Positions 6,870 to 15,629 of a stretch of 64,000 bases of DNA are shown piece after piece (positions within the stretch are counted from its first letter, which is position 1; every line of letters starts with the position of its first letter). The stretch comes from Mangrovicoccus algicola (GTDB lineage: Bacteria > Pseudomonadota > Alphaproteobacteria > Rhodobacterales > Rhodobacteraceae). The stretch lies in NCBI RefSeq assembly GCF_014903745.1, contig NZ_JACVXA010000012.1:1-64000 (forward strand), in the 5' to 3' direction. The translations under genes and the position numbers were made by a program. The notes beneath the pieces are model-generated. The model was not told the origin of the DNA, made no database searches, and was given only the letters and a program-made list of their open reading frames with translations.

Positions 6870-8723
6870 ATGCTGAAAATCGAGCACATCTCCTATTCCG
6901 TCGAGGGACGTCCGCTGATCGAGGACGCCTCCGCCACCATCCCCACCGGCCACAAGGTCGGCCTCGTCGGCCGCAACGGCACCGGCAAGACCACGCTGTT
7001 CCGGCTGATCCGCGGCGAGCTGACGCTGGAGGGCGGCGCGATCACCCTGCCCTCGCGCTCGCGCATCGGCGGTGTCGCGCAGGAGGTTCCGGCCTCGGCG
7101 ACCTCGCTTCTGGATACCGTGCTGGCGGCCGATACCGAACGCGCGGCGCTGATGGCCGAGGCCGAGACCGCGACGGATCCGGGCCGCATCGCCGAGGTGC
7201 AGACCCGCCTGGCCGATATCGACGCATGGTCGGCGGAAGGCCGCGCCAGCGCGATCCTCAAGGGCCTCGGCTTCGACGACGCCCAGCAGCGCCTGCCCTG
7301 TTCGGATTTCTCCGGCGGCTGGCGGATGCGCGTGGCGCTGGCGGGCGTGCTCTTCGCCCAGCCCGACCTGCTGCTGCTGGACGAGCCGACCAACTATCTC
7401 GACCTCGAAGGCGCGCTGTGGCTGGAAAGCTATCTCGCCAAATACCCGCATACCGTCATCATCATCTCCCACGATCGCGGGCTTCTGAACCGCGCGGTGG
7501 GCGGGATCCTGCATCTGGAGAACCGCCAGATGACCTATTGGCAGGGCAATTACGACAGTTTCGCCCGCCAGCGCGCCGCCGCCCGCGCCGTGCAGGCCGC
7601 CGAGGCCAAGAAGCAGGACGCGCGGCGCGCGCATCTCCAGGCGTTCGTCGACCGGTTCAAGGCCAAGGCGTCCAAGGCCAAGCAGGCCCAGAGCCGGGTG
7701 AAGCTCTTGGAGAAGATGGAGACGATCTCCACCCCCGAGGAGGCCAAGTCGCGCGCCTTCTCCTTCCCCCAGCCCGACGAGCTGAGCCCGCCGATCATCA
7801 ATATCGAGGGCGGCGCGGTCGGCTATGACGGGCGCGCGGTGCTGTCGCGGCTGAACCTGCGCATCGACCAGGACGACCGGATCGCGCTTCTCGGCAAGAA
7901 CGGCCAGGGCAAGTCCACGCTGTCGAAGATGCTGGCCGGGCGGCTGGAGCAGATGGCCGGCAAGATGACCCGGTCGTCCAAGCTGAGGATCGGCTATTTC
8001 GCCCAGCACCAGCTGGACGAGCTGGTGCCCGAGGAGACGCCGCTGCAGCACCTGCAGCGCGAGCGCCCGGGCGAGATGCCGGGCAAGCTGCGCGCCCGTC
8101 TGGCGGGGTTCGGGCTGATGGCCGACCAGGCCGAGACCGAGGTGCGCCGCCTCTCGGGCGGGCAGAAGGCGCGGCTGTCGCTCTTGCTGGCGACGCTGGA
8201 CGCGCCGCATATGCTGATCCTCGACGAACCGACCAACCACCTCGACATGGAAAGCCGCGAGGCGCTGGTCGAGGCGCTGTCGGGATATTCCGGCGCGGTG
8301 ATCCTGGTCAGCCACGACATGCACCTGCTGAGCCTCGTCGCCGACCGTCTGTGGCTGGTCAAGGACGGGGCCGTCGCCCCCTACGAGGAGGACCTGGAGG
8401 CCTATCGCGCCTTCGTTCTGACCTCCGACGCGCCGCAGAAACCCGCCGAGGAAAAGCAGAAGGCAAAGCCGAAACGCGCCTCGCGCGACGAGCTTCTGGC
8501 GCTGCGCTCGGAGGTCCGCAAATGCGAGACCCGGCTGGAGAAGCTGACCGAGATGCAGGACAAGCTGGCGGCGAAACTGGCCGATCCCGAACTCTACGAA
8601 CCCGAACGCGCCGGCGACCGCGCCGTATGGCAGAAGAAATACGCCGAGGTGATGGAGGGGATCGACCGCGCCGAAAGCCTGTGGATGGATGCGCAGGACC
8701 GGCTGGAGAAGGCGGCGGGCTGA
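6870..8723 (+). CDS. ABC-F family ATPase (Uup/YheS-like)
   Basis: 617 aa with two ABC domains and no membrane segments. Walker A motifs GRNGTGKTT and GKNGQGKST, signatures SGGWRMRVAL and SGGQKARLSL, and Walker B LLLLDEPTNYLD and LILDEPTNHLD are all intact. A basic linker with FVDRFKAKASKAKQAQSR (about residues 245-265) is the ABC-F interaction motif. The C-terminal coiled coil (about 540-617) matches Uup/YheS proteins. ABC-F proteins bind the ribosomal E site and ease stalled translation. The exact subfamily is uncertain. Start set at MLKIEHISY, six codons inside an earlier in-frame ATG. Confidence 0.95.
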   Translation: MLKIEHISYSVEGRPLIEDASATIPTGHKVGLVGRNGTGKTTLFRLIRGELTLEGGAITLPSRSRIGGVAQEVPASATSLLDTVLAADTERAALMAEAETATDPGRIAEVQTRLADIDAWSAEGRASAILKGLGFDDAQQRLPCSDFSGGWRMRVALAGVLFAQPDLLLLDEPTNYLDLEGALWLESYLAKYPHTVIIISHDRGLLNRAVGGILHLENRQMTYWQGNYDSFARQRAAARAVQAAEAKKQDARRAHLQAFVDRFKAKASKAKQAQSRVKLLEKMETISTPEEAKSRAFSFPQPDELSPPIINIEGGAVGYDGRAVLSRLNLRIDQDDRIALLGKNGQGKSTLSKMLAGRLEQMAGKMTRSSKLRIGYFAQHQLDELVPEETPLQHLQRERPGEMPGKLRARLAGFGLMADQAETEVRRLSGGQKARLSLLLATLDAPHMLILDEPTNHLDMESREALVEALSGYSGAVILVSHDMHLLSLVADRLWLVKDGAVAPYEEDLEAYRAFVLTSDAPQKPAEEKQKAKPKRASRDELLALRSEVRKCETRLEKLTEMQDKLAAKLADPELYEPERAGDRAVWQKKYAEVMEGIDRAESLWMDAQDRLEKAAG

Positions 8724-8818
8724 GCCGGATCCGGGTTTCACCGCTTCGTGATCGGCAGGACGGCAACGCCTGCCGGAATCCGTATGCGGGGGAACTGGCC
8801 CGGCGCCGCAGACGTAGT

Positions 8819-9178
8819 ATGATGATGCTCATGTCGATGTTTCGCGCCGCGTTCCTTTCGCTCCTGGTGATCGCGCTCCTGCCCTGGGGGACGTGGATCC
8901 ATGCCGCGCGCGCGGCGGAGGCGGCGCCTTACAGGGTGGCCGCGCCGGAGCGCGCCGAGCCGCGACAGACCATCTCCCCGCGCAGCGCCTCCACGCTGTC
9001 GCGATGCCAGATGGCGACGGGGCTGCCGCTGCCCGGCTGCAGCCTCTTCACGGCCGCGCCCGGCGGGGCCGGTCTGCCCGGCTCGCCCGATGCCGCGCAG
9101 CCCCGGCCCGCTGCCGGGACGCGCATGGGCGCATTGCACGACCCCGCGGGACCCTTCATCCCGCCCCGGCGCAGCTGA
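8819..9178 (+). CDS. Small exported hypothetical protein
   Basis: Up to 119 aa. Five in-frame ATGs lie within the first 19 nt (8819, 8822, 8825, 8831, 8837) and no strong ribosome-binding site separates them, so the exact start is open. A hydrophobic signal segment (FLSLLVIALLPWGTW) ends near HAARAAEAAP, a plausible signal peptidase site. The mature part is proline- and alanine-rich with two cysteines 12 residues apart. No family recognised. It lies between the ABC-F gene and an L,D-transpeptidase on the same strand, 47 nt before the latter, so co-transcription is possible. Confidence 0.55.
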   Translation: MMMLMSMFRAAFLSLLVIALLPWGTWIHAARAAEAAPYRVAAPERAEPRQTISPRSASTLSRCQMATGLPLPGCSLFTAAPGGAGLPGSPDAAQPRPAAGTRMGALHDPAGPFIPPRRS

Positions 9179-9225
9179 TCCGCCGAATGACCCGACATCC
9201 AGATCAGTTCACGAGAGACCCGAAA

Positions 9226-9924
9226 ATGCTCACCCGACGTACCTTCCTGGCAACGGGCGCGGCAGCGACGCTGGCCGCCTGTGCCCAACCCGAACAGTTC
9301 CAGCCCGTGGCGCAATCGCCCAATTTCCGCGAGGCGACGCCCAAGCTGCCCGATTTCTACGGGCCGGTGGACGACAAGTTCCCCATCCCCGCCGTGCCCG
9401 AGGGCGTGGTGCCCCAGCGCCTGTGGCGCCAGGTCGTGGCCAACCCCTTTCCCGAATACGAGAAGGGCACGCTCGTCGTGGACCCGGATGCGGGCTACCT
9501 GCACCTGATCCAGGATGACGGCAACGCGCTGCGCTATGGCGCGGGCACGGGCGCGGCAGGCCGCGAATGGGATGGCGGCGCCGTGGTGCAGTTCACCCGC
9601 TCCTGGCCGCGCTGGAACCCCCCGGACGAGCTGATCGCCCGCAACCCCAAATGGGCGCCCTATTCCATCGCCAATGGCGGCATGGATGGCGGGCCGGGCA
9701 ATCCGCTGGGCGCGCGGGCGCTCTACCTGTTCCAGAACGGCGTCGACACGCTGTACCGCATCCATGGCGGCTGCGAGCCCGAATATCTGGGCAAGGCCGT
9801 GTCCTCGGGCTGCATCCGGCTTCTGGACCAGGACGCGATCGACCTGGAGAAGCGCGTCACCTCCAAGGCCCGGGTGGTGGTGCTGCCCTCCTACAAGACC
9901 GGCATCGACGTTCCGGTCTACTGA
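9226..9924 (+). CDS. L,D-transpeptidase (YkuD domain), exported
   Basis: 232 aa. The N-terminus RRTFLATGAAATLAAC combines a twin-arginine-like start with a lipobox-type LAAC, suggesting an exported lipoprotein. The YkuD catalytic block is intact: His180 in RIHGGCEP and SSGCIRL with Cys196. Such enzymes form 3-3 peptidoglycan cross-links or attach proteins to peptidoglycan in the periplasm. The conserved FTRSWPRWNPP segment is typical of alphaproteobacterial ErfK/YbiS/YcfS/YnhG-like members. Start chosen at the ATG immediately before the RR motif. A GC hairpin follows the stop. Confidence 0.93.
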   Translation: MLTRRTFLATGAAATLAACAQPEQFQPVAQSPNFREATPKLPDFYGPVDDKFPIPAVPEGVVPQRLWRQVVANPFPEYEKGTLVVDPDAGYLHLIQDDGNALRYGAGTGAAGREWDGGAVVQFTRSWPRWNPPDELIARNPKWAPYSIANGGMDGGPGNPLGARALYLFQNGVDTLYRIHGGCEPEYLGKAVSSGCIRLLDQDAIDLEKRVTSKARVVVLPSYKTGIDVPVY

Positions 9925-10257
9925 GCCATCGCCGCCGCCCGGTCTTGCGCCCGGGCGGTGCCGCGTCTTGACACGGGCCGCCCCGGCGGGAAGTCTGGCC
10001 CGGAAGACGACCGGATGGATCCCCAGATGTCAGCCCCGTTCTCTCCTGCCGGAAACGCCCCGCCCCGCGGCGTGCTCCTCGCGGTCTGCGACCGCGGCGA
10101 AGGCCGGGGCGCAGCCGGGACCGGGCCCGTCGCGCGAACGGGCGCGCCGGGATCGATGTCGCCGAAATGGATCCTGCGGGATCTTCCGCGCCCCCCCGGT
10201 CCGGCCCGGGACCGGACCGGGTCCGCCCTGCCGCGCACGGGCGGGGCCTGAAGCCCG
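9925..10257. other. 333-nt GC-rich non-coding interval
   Basis: No supported gene: the one open frame (from 9958) has no ribosome-binding site and an arginine/glycine/proline composition. Seen here: a hairpin at 9935-9958 after the transpeptidase, a TTGACA word at 9968-9973 without a clear -10, and a hairpin at 10196-10215 (CCGGTCC/GGACCGG) about 40 nt before the marC start. Confidence 0.5.
9935..9958 (+). terminator. Hairpin after the L,D-transpeptidase gene
   Basis: Perfect 8-bp stem CCGCCCGG/CCGGGCGG with an 8-nt loop, starting 11 nt after the stop. No thymine run follows, so termination is inferred from position only. Confidence 0.4.
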
Positions 10258-10887
10258 ATGGATCCGGCAACCTTCCTGGCCGCCTTCACGACGCTGTTCG
10301 TGATGATCGACCCCGTGGGGCTGGCCCCGATCTTCGTGGCGCTGACCGACGGGATGGACCGCACGCACCGGCTGCGCGTGGGGGCACGGGCCTGCGCCAT
10401 CGGGCTTGGCATCCTCGCGGCCTTCGCGCTGATCGGCATGCCGATCCTGGAAACGGTGGGGATCACCCTGCCCGCCTTCCGCATCGCCGGCGGGATCCTG
10501 CTGTTCCTGATCGCCATGGAGATGCTGTTCGAGCGCCGCACCCGCCGCCGCGAGGACAAAGAGGAGGAGGCGCCCGACGACCCTTCGGTCTTTCCGATCG
10601 CCACGCCCTTCATCGCCGGCCCCGGGGCGCTGGCGGCCACCGTTCTGCTGACCACCGGCGCAGATGCGGGATGGCAGGCAACGGCGACGGTGATCGCCGC
10701 GCAGGTTGCCGTCGTGGCGATCGTGATGGCCTTCTTCTCGATGGCGGGGCCGCTGGGGCGGCTGCTGGGACGCACCGGCATCATGGTGGTCACGCGGCTT
10801 CTGGGGATGCTGCTGGCGGCGCTTTCCGTGCAATTCGTCCTGGACGGGCTGCGCCTTGCCGGCATCGCCGGGGCCGCATCGCGATGA
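10258..10887 (+). CDS. MarC family integral membrane protein
   Basis: 209 aa with about six hydrophobic helices. The N-terminal FTTLFVMIDPVGLAPIFVALT and the SVFPIATPFIAGPGALA signature place it in the MarC/UPF0056 family (once annotated as NAAT transporters). The role is unresolved; an early link to multiple antibiotic resistance was not upheld. It contains a charged cytoplasmic insertion (RRTRRREDKEEEAPDD) between helices 3 and 4, usual for the family. It is the first gene after a long GC-rich leader, followed by the aspartic protease gene 69 nt downstream. Confidence 0.92.
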   Translation: MDPATFLAAFTTLFVMIDPVGLAPIFVALTDGMDRTHRLRVGARACAIGLGILAAFALIGMPILETVGITLPAFRIAGGILLFLIAMEMLFERRTRRREDKEEEAPDDPSVFPIATPFIAGPGALAATVLLTTGADAGWQATATVIAAQVAVVAIVMAFFSMAGPLGRLLGRTGIMVVTRLLGMLLAALSVQFVLDGLRLAGIAGAASR

Positions 10888-10956
10888 TCGGCGGCCGGGC
10901 CCTCGCGCATGGGGGCCCCGGCCCATATATCGGCCATGCACCGTGAAGGGATATCC

Positions 10957-11535
10957 ATGACCGAAGACCAGATCGCCCATCTTGCCCGCCACCTGCTGAT
11001 CCTCGGGGTGATCGGCGGCGCGCTGCTCCTGGCCTTCCGGGGGCGGATGCTGCAGGCGCTGCGGCTGGGGGTGATCTGGGGGCTCCTGTTCCTGGCCGTG
11101 ACGCTGGGCTATGCGCTGTGGAAGGATGTCGGGAACGGGCGGATGCAGAGCCAGGTCTTCACCAGCACCGGCGAGATCTCGGTGCCGCGCGGGCCGGACG
11201 GGCATTACCACCTGACCATGCGCATCGACGGCACGCCGGTGCGCTTCATCGTCGATACCGGCGCCACCGACATCGTGCTGAGCCGCGAGGATGCCCGCCG
11301 CATCGGCATCGATCCCGACAGCCTGGCCTTCTTCGGCAGCGCCCAGACCGCGAATGGCACGGTCCAGACCGCCCGCATCGTGCTGGGCGAGGTGCAGATC
11401 GGCGAGATCGCCGACCGCAACGTGCCCGCGCGGGTGAATGGCGGCGACATGGCCGGGTCGCTGCTGGGGATGCGCTATCTCGAAAGCTTCGCCGCCATCG
11501 AGATCCGCGACGGGCGGATGACCCTGACGCGCTGA
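10957..11535 (+). CDS. Membrane-anchored retropepsin-like aspartic protease (TIGR02281 type)
   Basis: 192 aa. Two hydrophobic segments (about 12-29 and 38-54) precede a single aspartic protease domain with FIVDTGATDIVLS (catalytic Asp100) and the late LLGMRYLESF block. Single-domain enzymes of this kind must dimerise to form the active site. TIGR02281 proteins are widespread in alphaproteobacteria, with the catalytic domain predicted on the periplasmic side. Substrate unknown. GAAGGG sits before the ATG at 10957; an upstream ATG is ignored. Confidence 0.85.
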   Translation: MTEDQIAHLARHLLILGVIGGALLLAFRGRMLQALRLGVIWGLLFLAVTLGYALWKDVGNGRMQSQVFTSTGEISVPRGPDGHYHLTMRIDGTPVRFIVDTGATDIVLSREDARRIGIDPDSLAFFGSAQTANGTVQTARIVLGEVQIGEIADRNVPARVNGGDMAGSLLGMRYLESFAAIEIRDGRMTLTR

Positions 11536-11542
11536 TCCCGGC

Positions 11543-11755
11543 TCAGCCGGGACGCACCGGCCCGGAACAGGGACAGCCCGAGATCGCGTTCGACGGGCAG
11601 CGCGCCGACAATCCGCAGCAGCGCAGCCCGTTGGCCATCACGCAGCAGCAGGTTCCCGCGGCGGCATCGCACGGGGCTGCCCCGGCCAGCGGCCCGGCCG
11701 CGCCCCCGGCTGCCAGGGACAGGACAAGCGCAAGCGCGGCAAGGGGACGATGCAT
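11543..11755 (-). CDS. 70-aa exported cysteine-rich protein
   Basis: Start set at 11755 because GATGAGG lies at good spacing before it; an in-frame ATG at 11767 would overlap the upstream stop as ATGA. A signal peptide (ALALVLSLAAGGAAG) is followed by a short mature region with nine cysteines arranged C-x6-CCC-x8-CC-x4-C-x7-C-x-C. No known metal-binding or toxin family recognised. It follows the 550-aa secreted orphan by 8 nt and is very likely co-translated with it. The odd cysteine count suggests one free thiol, a dimer, or metal binding. Confidence 0.7.
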   Translation of the reverse strand: MHRPLAALALVLSLAAGGAAGPLAGAAPCDAAAGTCCCVMANGLRCCGLSARCPSNAISGCPCSGPVRPG

Positions 11756-11763
11756 GGCGGACC

Positions 11764-13416
11764 TCATCCGTTCGGCCGGAAATCGGCATCATAGTCGAAG
11801 GCGGCCGCCAGCAGCAGATGGACGAAGAAATCGCGCATCTGCGGCCGTTCCTGCGGCGGATAGTATTCCAGCAGCTGCTTGATCTGCGGCATGTCCTTCG
11901 AGACCACCTCGCGCAGCGCATCGCGCCAGGTGAAATAGCCGATGTGATCGGGCACGCGCCAGAACCGCCCCGTGCGCATCAGCGCGACGACATCCGCGGG
12001 CTGGTAGGACAGGTTGCCGTTGCGGCTGAAATAGCGCCGCGACAGCGTTTCCCCGGCATCGAGGATCTCGTATCCGTCGGTGAGGCTGTGATAGAACAGC
12101 GTGATCGAGGCCGGGGTCTGGGGGATGCCCGCCTCGCTGCACTGCACGCGCGAGATGATGTCGAAGACCCAGAGCCGCTCCTGTTCGTCCTCCAGCGGGA
12201 TCGGATGCACGAAATAGGTGCTGTAGGCGAGAAAGACATCCGCGGGGATGGTCGTGCGGTATTTCTCGTTGCGCTCGCGCGCAGCATCGACCGACAGCGT
12301 CAGCGCCTCCACCGGCAGCACCGCGCCCAGGTCGAAGCCCGCGCCGCCGCCCAGCGTCAGGCTGTTGGTCTCCTCGATCACCTGGCCGCAGGGCTTCTCG
12401 GATCCCAGCCGCAGCTGGATGATGTCGCGCAGCCCGTCCGCGATCCGCGCGGCATCGATCTGCGCCTTGTCGAATTCGCGCGAGCTCTCGCCGAAGCGCC
12501 GATGGAACGACCCCCAGAGCCCGTCGCCGAACCGCGCCTCCGCCCAGGCGGTATCGACGATCTTGAAGACCGAAAGCGCGGCCGGTCCGCCATCGGAGGG
12601 CGTCATCTCGCTGCATAGCGACAGCCAGACCCGGCGCGGCTGGTGGCGCGTCCCGCCGCCCTTCCATGCCGTGACCTGGAAGGGCGCGCAGACAGTCCTC
12701 ATCGCCTCCTCGCGCGCGGCATCGTCGGCAAAGCGCACCGGCGGGGCCATCGGGTCGCGCATCAGCCTGCGGTACTCCTCCAGCGGCTGGCGGGCCCCGT
12801 CATTCTGGCTGCCGACGGAGGCATAGCCGCCGAAGGCCGATATGTCGTAACGGCATTCGGCCGAGGGACAGGGCATCTCGATGCCATCGGCCACCGGCGC
12901 CACCAGATTGCCGCGGCAGCTGTCCTCGTGGTTGCACATCCAGGCCTTGGCCGCGGAATCCGGCAGCAGGTAGGTGGTATTGACGGCAATCGGCGCCATG
13001 TCCTCCAGCGGCAGCACCTTGCGATGGCCATATTCGGTCTCGACCAGCACCGGGGTGCCGCGATGGTAATTGGGCAGATCCAGCTGGCGCAGCGGCTTCA
13101 CCACGATGCCGATGGGATAGTATTCCTGCATCTCGTGGCCGAAGCGGCCGCAGGTCAGCCCGTCGAACTGGCCGAAACGCGTGGTGAACCAATATTTGCT
13201 ATCGCTGATCCGCGACGGTTCGCTGCTGTCCTCGCGCCGGAACAGGTCGAACAGGCTGCTGAACCGGACCGAGAGCACGGGGGCATCGCCCTCTTCCCGG
13301 ATCTCGACAAGATCGGCGCAATAGCTGGCCGCCCGCGCCGCGGCGGGCAGTCCCGCGCCGGAACCGAGCGCCGCCATCAGGAGAAGAAGGCGCAACGCGG
13401 TGACGGCAAATCCCAT
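11764..13416 (-). CDS. 550-aa exported hypothetical protein
   Basis: N-terminal signal peptide (LRLLLLMAALGSGAGLPAAARA, cleavage near residue 29). The rest is soluble with about eight cysteines (SYCADLV, LTCGRFG, AWMCNHEDSCRG, EMPCPSAECRYD, TVCAPFQ, SLCSEM, KPCGQV, VQCSEAG), consistent with disulfides in the periplasm or outside. No catalytic motif or repeat that I recognise. It heads a two-gene unit with the cysteine-rich 70-aa protein. A GTTAAC-containing 13-bp word lies about 75 nt upstream. Function unknown. Confidence 0.85.
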   Translation of the reverse strand: MGFAVTALRLLLLMAALGSGAGLPAAARAASYCADLVEIREEGDAPVLSVRFSSLFDLFRREDSSEPSRISDSKYWFTTRFGQFDGLTCGRFGHEMQEYYPIGIVVKPLRQLDLPNYHRGTPVLVETEYGHRKVLPLEDMAPIAVNTTYLLPDSAAKAWMCNHEDSCRGNLVAPVADGIEMPCPSAECRYDISAFGGYASVGSQNDGARQPLEEYRRLMRDPMAPPVRFADDAAREEAMRTVCAPFQVTAWKGGGTRHQPRRVWLSLCSEMTPSDGGPAALSVFKIVDTAWAEARFGDGLWGSFHRRFGESSREFDKAQIDAARIADGLRDIIQLRLGSEKPCGQVIEETNSLTLGGGAGFDLGAVLPVEALTLSVDAARERNEKYRTTIPADVFLAYSTYFVHPIPLEDEQERLWVFDIISRVQCSEAGIPQTPASITLFYHSLTDGYEILDAGETLSRRYFSRNGNLSYQPADVVALMRTGRFWRVPDHIGYFTWRDALREVVSKDMPQIKQLLEYYPPQERPQMRDFFVHLLLAAAFDYDADFRPNG

Positions 13417-13489
13417 GGGCGACGGGGTCCCTTCTGCGGTTCAAATGAACGGGCGGCACGCCCTGCGACGGGTCATGCCGGAAAATCTT

Positions 13490-13502
13490 CCCCAACGTTA
13501 AC
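13490..13502 (-). promoter_or_regulatory. CCCCAACGTTAAC word upstream of the 550-aa secreted orphan
   Basis: Given as the plus strand; the gene is on the minus strand and starts 74 nt away. A 12-of-13 match occurs at 26694-26706, at almost the same distance from another secreted orphan unit. The TTAAC core resembles a CtrA half-site. Function inferred only. Confidence 0.45.
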
Positions 13503-13566
13503 GCAAATCCGATGGGCGGCGAAGCCTTTTGTCCCCGGCTGCCGGAAAACCGCACCCGCGCCGCGC

Positions 13567-14037
13567 TCAGCCGCGATCGGCGGTGCTCATCCGTTTCTGC
13601 CAGCGGCCGTCTTCCTCGGCCCAGTATTCGGCCACAACCCCGGCCGATGTCAGCGCGCGCCACTGGCCCCGCGCCGCGGTCAGCTGCATCTGGTCCTGCC
13701 CGTCGAAGAGGATGCAGACCCGTTCCAGCACCGCCGCCTCGGCGGGATCGATTTCGGCGGAATCGATGGCCATGACGCAGGCCGCGTCCGGACGCGCCGT
13801 CGCGGCGGTGGTCAGCAGCACGGGCTGGCGGGCGTCATGCGCGCCGCCCTCCAGCCCGTGCGGCAGGAACCCCGCCTCCGGTCCCAGCCAAAGCGCGGCA
13901 TCCAGCCGCTCCAGCCGGGCCGCGTCGCGACCGCGCAGATCCACCTTCCAGCCGGCGTCCAGCGCGCGCTCCAGCAGGCGCGGCAGGGTCGCCTCCAGCG
14001 AAATGCCGCCCAGCTGGTAGAACATCGCGCGGCCCAT
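13567..14037 (-). CDS. holC: DNA polymerase III chi subunit
   Basis: 156 aa. The FYQLGG start, LPRLLERALDAGWKV and LWLGPEAGFLPHG blocks match the HolC family, with the late ERVCILFDGQD segment. Chi links the clamp loader to single-stranded DNA-binding protein at the replication fork. It lies 4 nt downstream of pepA on the same strand; the pepA-holC order is common in proteobacteria. The ATG is used; an internal ATG five codons later is possible. Confidence 0.93.
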   Translation of the reverse strand: MGRAMFYQLGGISLEATLPRLLERALDAGWKVDLRGRDAARLERLDAALWLGPEAGFLPHGLEGGAHDARQPVLLTTAATARPDAACVMAIDSAEIDPAEAAVLERVCILFDGQDQMQLTAARGQWRALTSAGVVAEYWAEEDGRWQKRMSTADRG

Positions 14038-14041
14038 CGGA

Positions 14042-15508
14042 TCAGCCCTCGAACCGGTCCCGGATCAGCCGGTCCAGCGCCAGCACGCCCCAGCCGGTGC
14101 AGCCCCTGGGCGACAGGACCGTGTCGGTCTTCACCGCAGCCACCCCGGCGATGTCCAGGTGGATCCAGGGCGTGCCCTCCCTGACGAAGCGCTGCAGGAA
14201 CTGCGCCGCCGTGACCGAGCCTGCCGCGCGCCCGGCGGAGTTCTTGATATCGGCGATGGACGACTTGATCATCCGGTCATAGCCCGGGCCCAGCGGCATC
14301 CGCCAGGCGCCCTCGCCCTCGGCCGCCGCGGCGGCCAGGAAGGACCCGGCAAATCCGTCATCATTCGAATAGACCGCCGCCATTTCATGTCCCAGCGCGA
14401 CGACCGCCGCGCCGGTCAGCGTCGCCAGGTCGACGATCGCGGCGGGTTTGTAGGCCTCCTGCGCGTGCCAGAGCACATCGGCCAGCACCAGCCGCCCCTC
14501 GGCATCGGTATTGTTGATCTCGACCGTGTCGCCCTTCATCGAGCGCACGACATCGCCCGGACGGGTCGCCATATGCGAGGGCATGTTCTCCACCAGCCCG
14601 ACCAGGCCGATGACATTCGCCCCGGCCTGGCGCAGCGCCAGCGCCCGCATGACGCCCGCGACGACGCCCGCGCCGCCCATGTCCATGGTCATCTCTTCCA
14701 TGCCCTGCGCGGGTTTCAGCGAGATGCCGCCGGTATCGAAGACGACCCCCTTGCCCACCAGCGCCAGCGGCGCCTCCTCGCCACCGCCGTTCCAGCGCAT
14801 GACGACCACGCGCGAGGGGCTGGCCGAGCCCTGGCCCACCGCCAGGACCAGCCGCATGCCCAGCCGCGCCAGATCCTCCTCGCCGAGGATCTCGACCTCC
14901 AGCCCCAGTTCCTGCATCGCGGCCAGCTGCGCGGCGAAATCAAGGGTTCCCAGCACATTGGCCGGGGCAGAGGTCAGGTCGCGCGCGAAGAACACGCCTT
15001 CGCACAGGGCTGCCTGATCCTTCGCCGCCGCGGCGACCGCCTCGGGGCGGGAGACCATGACGGTGACGGCGCCCTCGGGATCGGCGGGCTTGCTCTTCAT
15101 GTCGCTGTAGCCATAGCTGCGCAGCGCCAGGGCAAAGGCGATCTCGGCGGCATTGGCGATGGCCCCCGCCAGCACCAGCACCGGCTTGCCGCCCTTGGCG
15201 CGGGCGATGGCGGAGCCCGCCGCGCGGGCCTCCTCGGGACGCGGGCGGCGGCCCAGCTTGACCACCTGCAGCGCGCTGGCGCGCATCCCCGCGGGAAAGC
15301 CCATCTCCAGCGCCTCGCCCGGCGACAGCGCCTCGAAGGCGGGGCTGGCGACGGCGCGTTCCAACGCGCCGCGGCAGAGCCGGTTGACCCGGCGCCCCGG
15401 CTGGTCCAGACGGCCATCGGCGGTGACGAAGGTCACGACGCGTCCCTCGAACGTGGCAGCAGTGTCCAGATCGGTCTCTTGGAAATGGATGTTTACAGGT
15501 GTCGTCAT
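14042..15508 (-). CDS. pepA: Leucyl aminopeptidase
   Basis: 488 aa, close to the usual 500. The M17 signature NTDAEGRLVLADVLW and the metal-binding VGKGVVFDTGGISLKP block (catalytic lysine, zinc/manganese ligands) are intact. Cytoplasmic hexameric metallopeptidase removing N-terminal leucine and other residues; in some bacteria also a DNA-binding protein in plasmid resolution. Start set at MTTPVNIHF; the open frame continues upstream but without family similarity. Divergent from lptF across 121 nt. Confidence 0.96.
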   Translation of the reverse strand: MTTPVNIHFQETDLDTAATFEGRVVTFVTADGRLDQPGRRVNRLCRGALERAVASPAFEALSPGEALEMGFPAGMRASALQVVKLGRRPRPEEARAAGSAIARAKGGKPVLVLAGAIANAAEIAFALALRSYGYSDMKSKPADPEGAVTVMVSRPEAVAAAAKDQAALCEGVFFARDLTSAPANVLGTLDFAAQLAAMQELGLEVEILGEEDLARLGMRLVLAVGQGSASPSRVVVMRWNGGGEEAPLALVGKGVVFDTGGISLKPAQGMEEMTMDMGGAGVVAGVMRALALRQAGANVIGLVGLVENMPSHMATRPGDVVRSMKGDTVEINNTDAEGRLVLADVLWHAQEAYKPAAIVDLATLTGAAVVALGHEMAAVYSNDDGFAGSFLAAAAAEGEGAWRMPLGPGYDRMIKSSIADIKNSAGRAAGSVTAAQFLQRFVREGTPWIHLDIAGVAAVKTDTVLSPRGCTGWGVLALDRLIRDRFEG

Positions 15509-15629
15509 CGGATGCCCTTCGTCAGTCGGGCGAACCCTAGCCCGCGTCGCCGGGATTGGCCAGTTAGGAGTTTTCCCTGCCCGCGCCTTCCTGTAGGTTG
15601 CGGAAAACACGGCGGAACGGGGAACGGGC

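Noticed and set aside
9968-9973. TTGACA as a marC promoter
   Set aside because: No -10 at usable distance and about 285 nt from the start codon; kept only as a note in the interval description.
9958-10251. 97-codon open frame before marC
   Set aside because: No ribosome-binding site and no recognisable composition; better explained as GC-rich leader.
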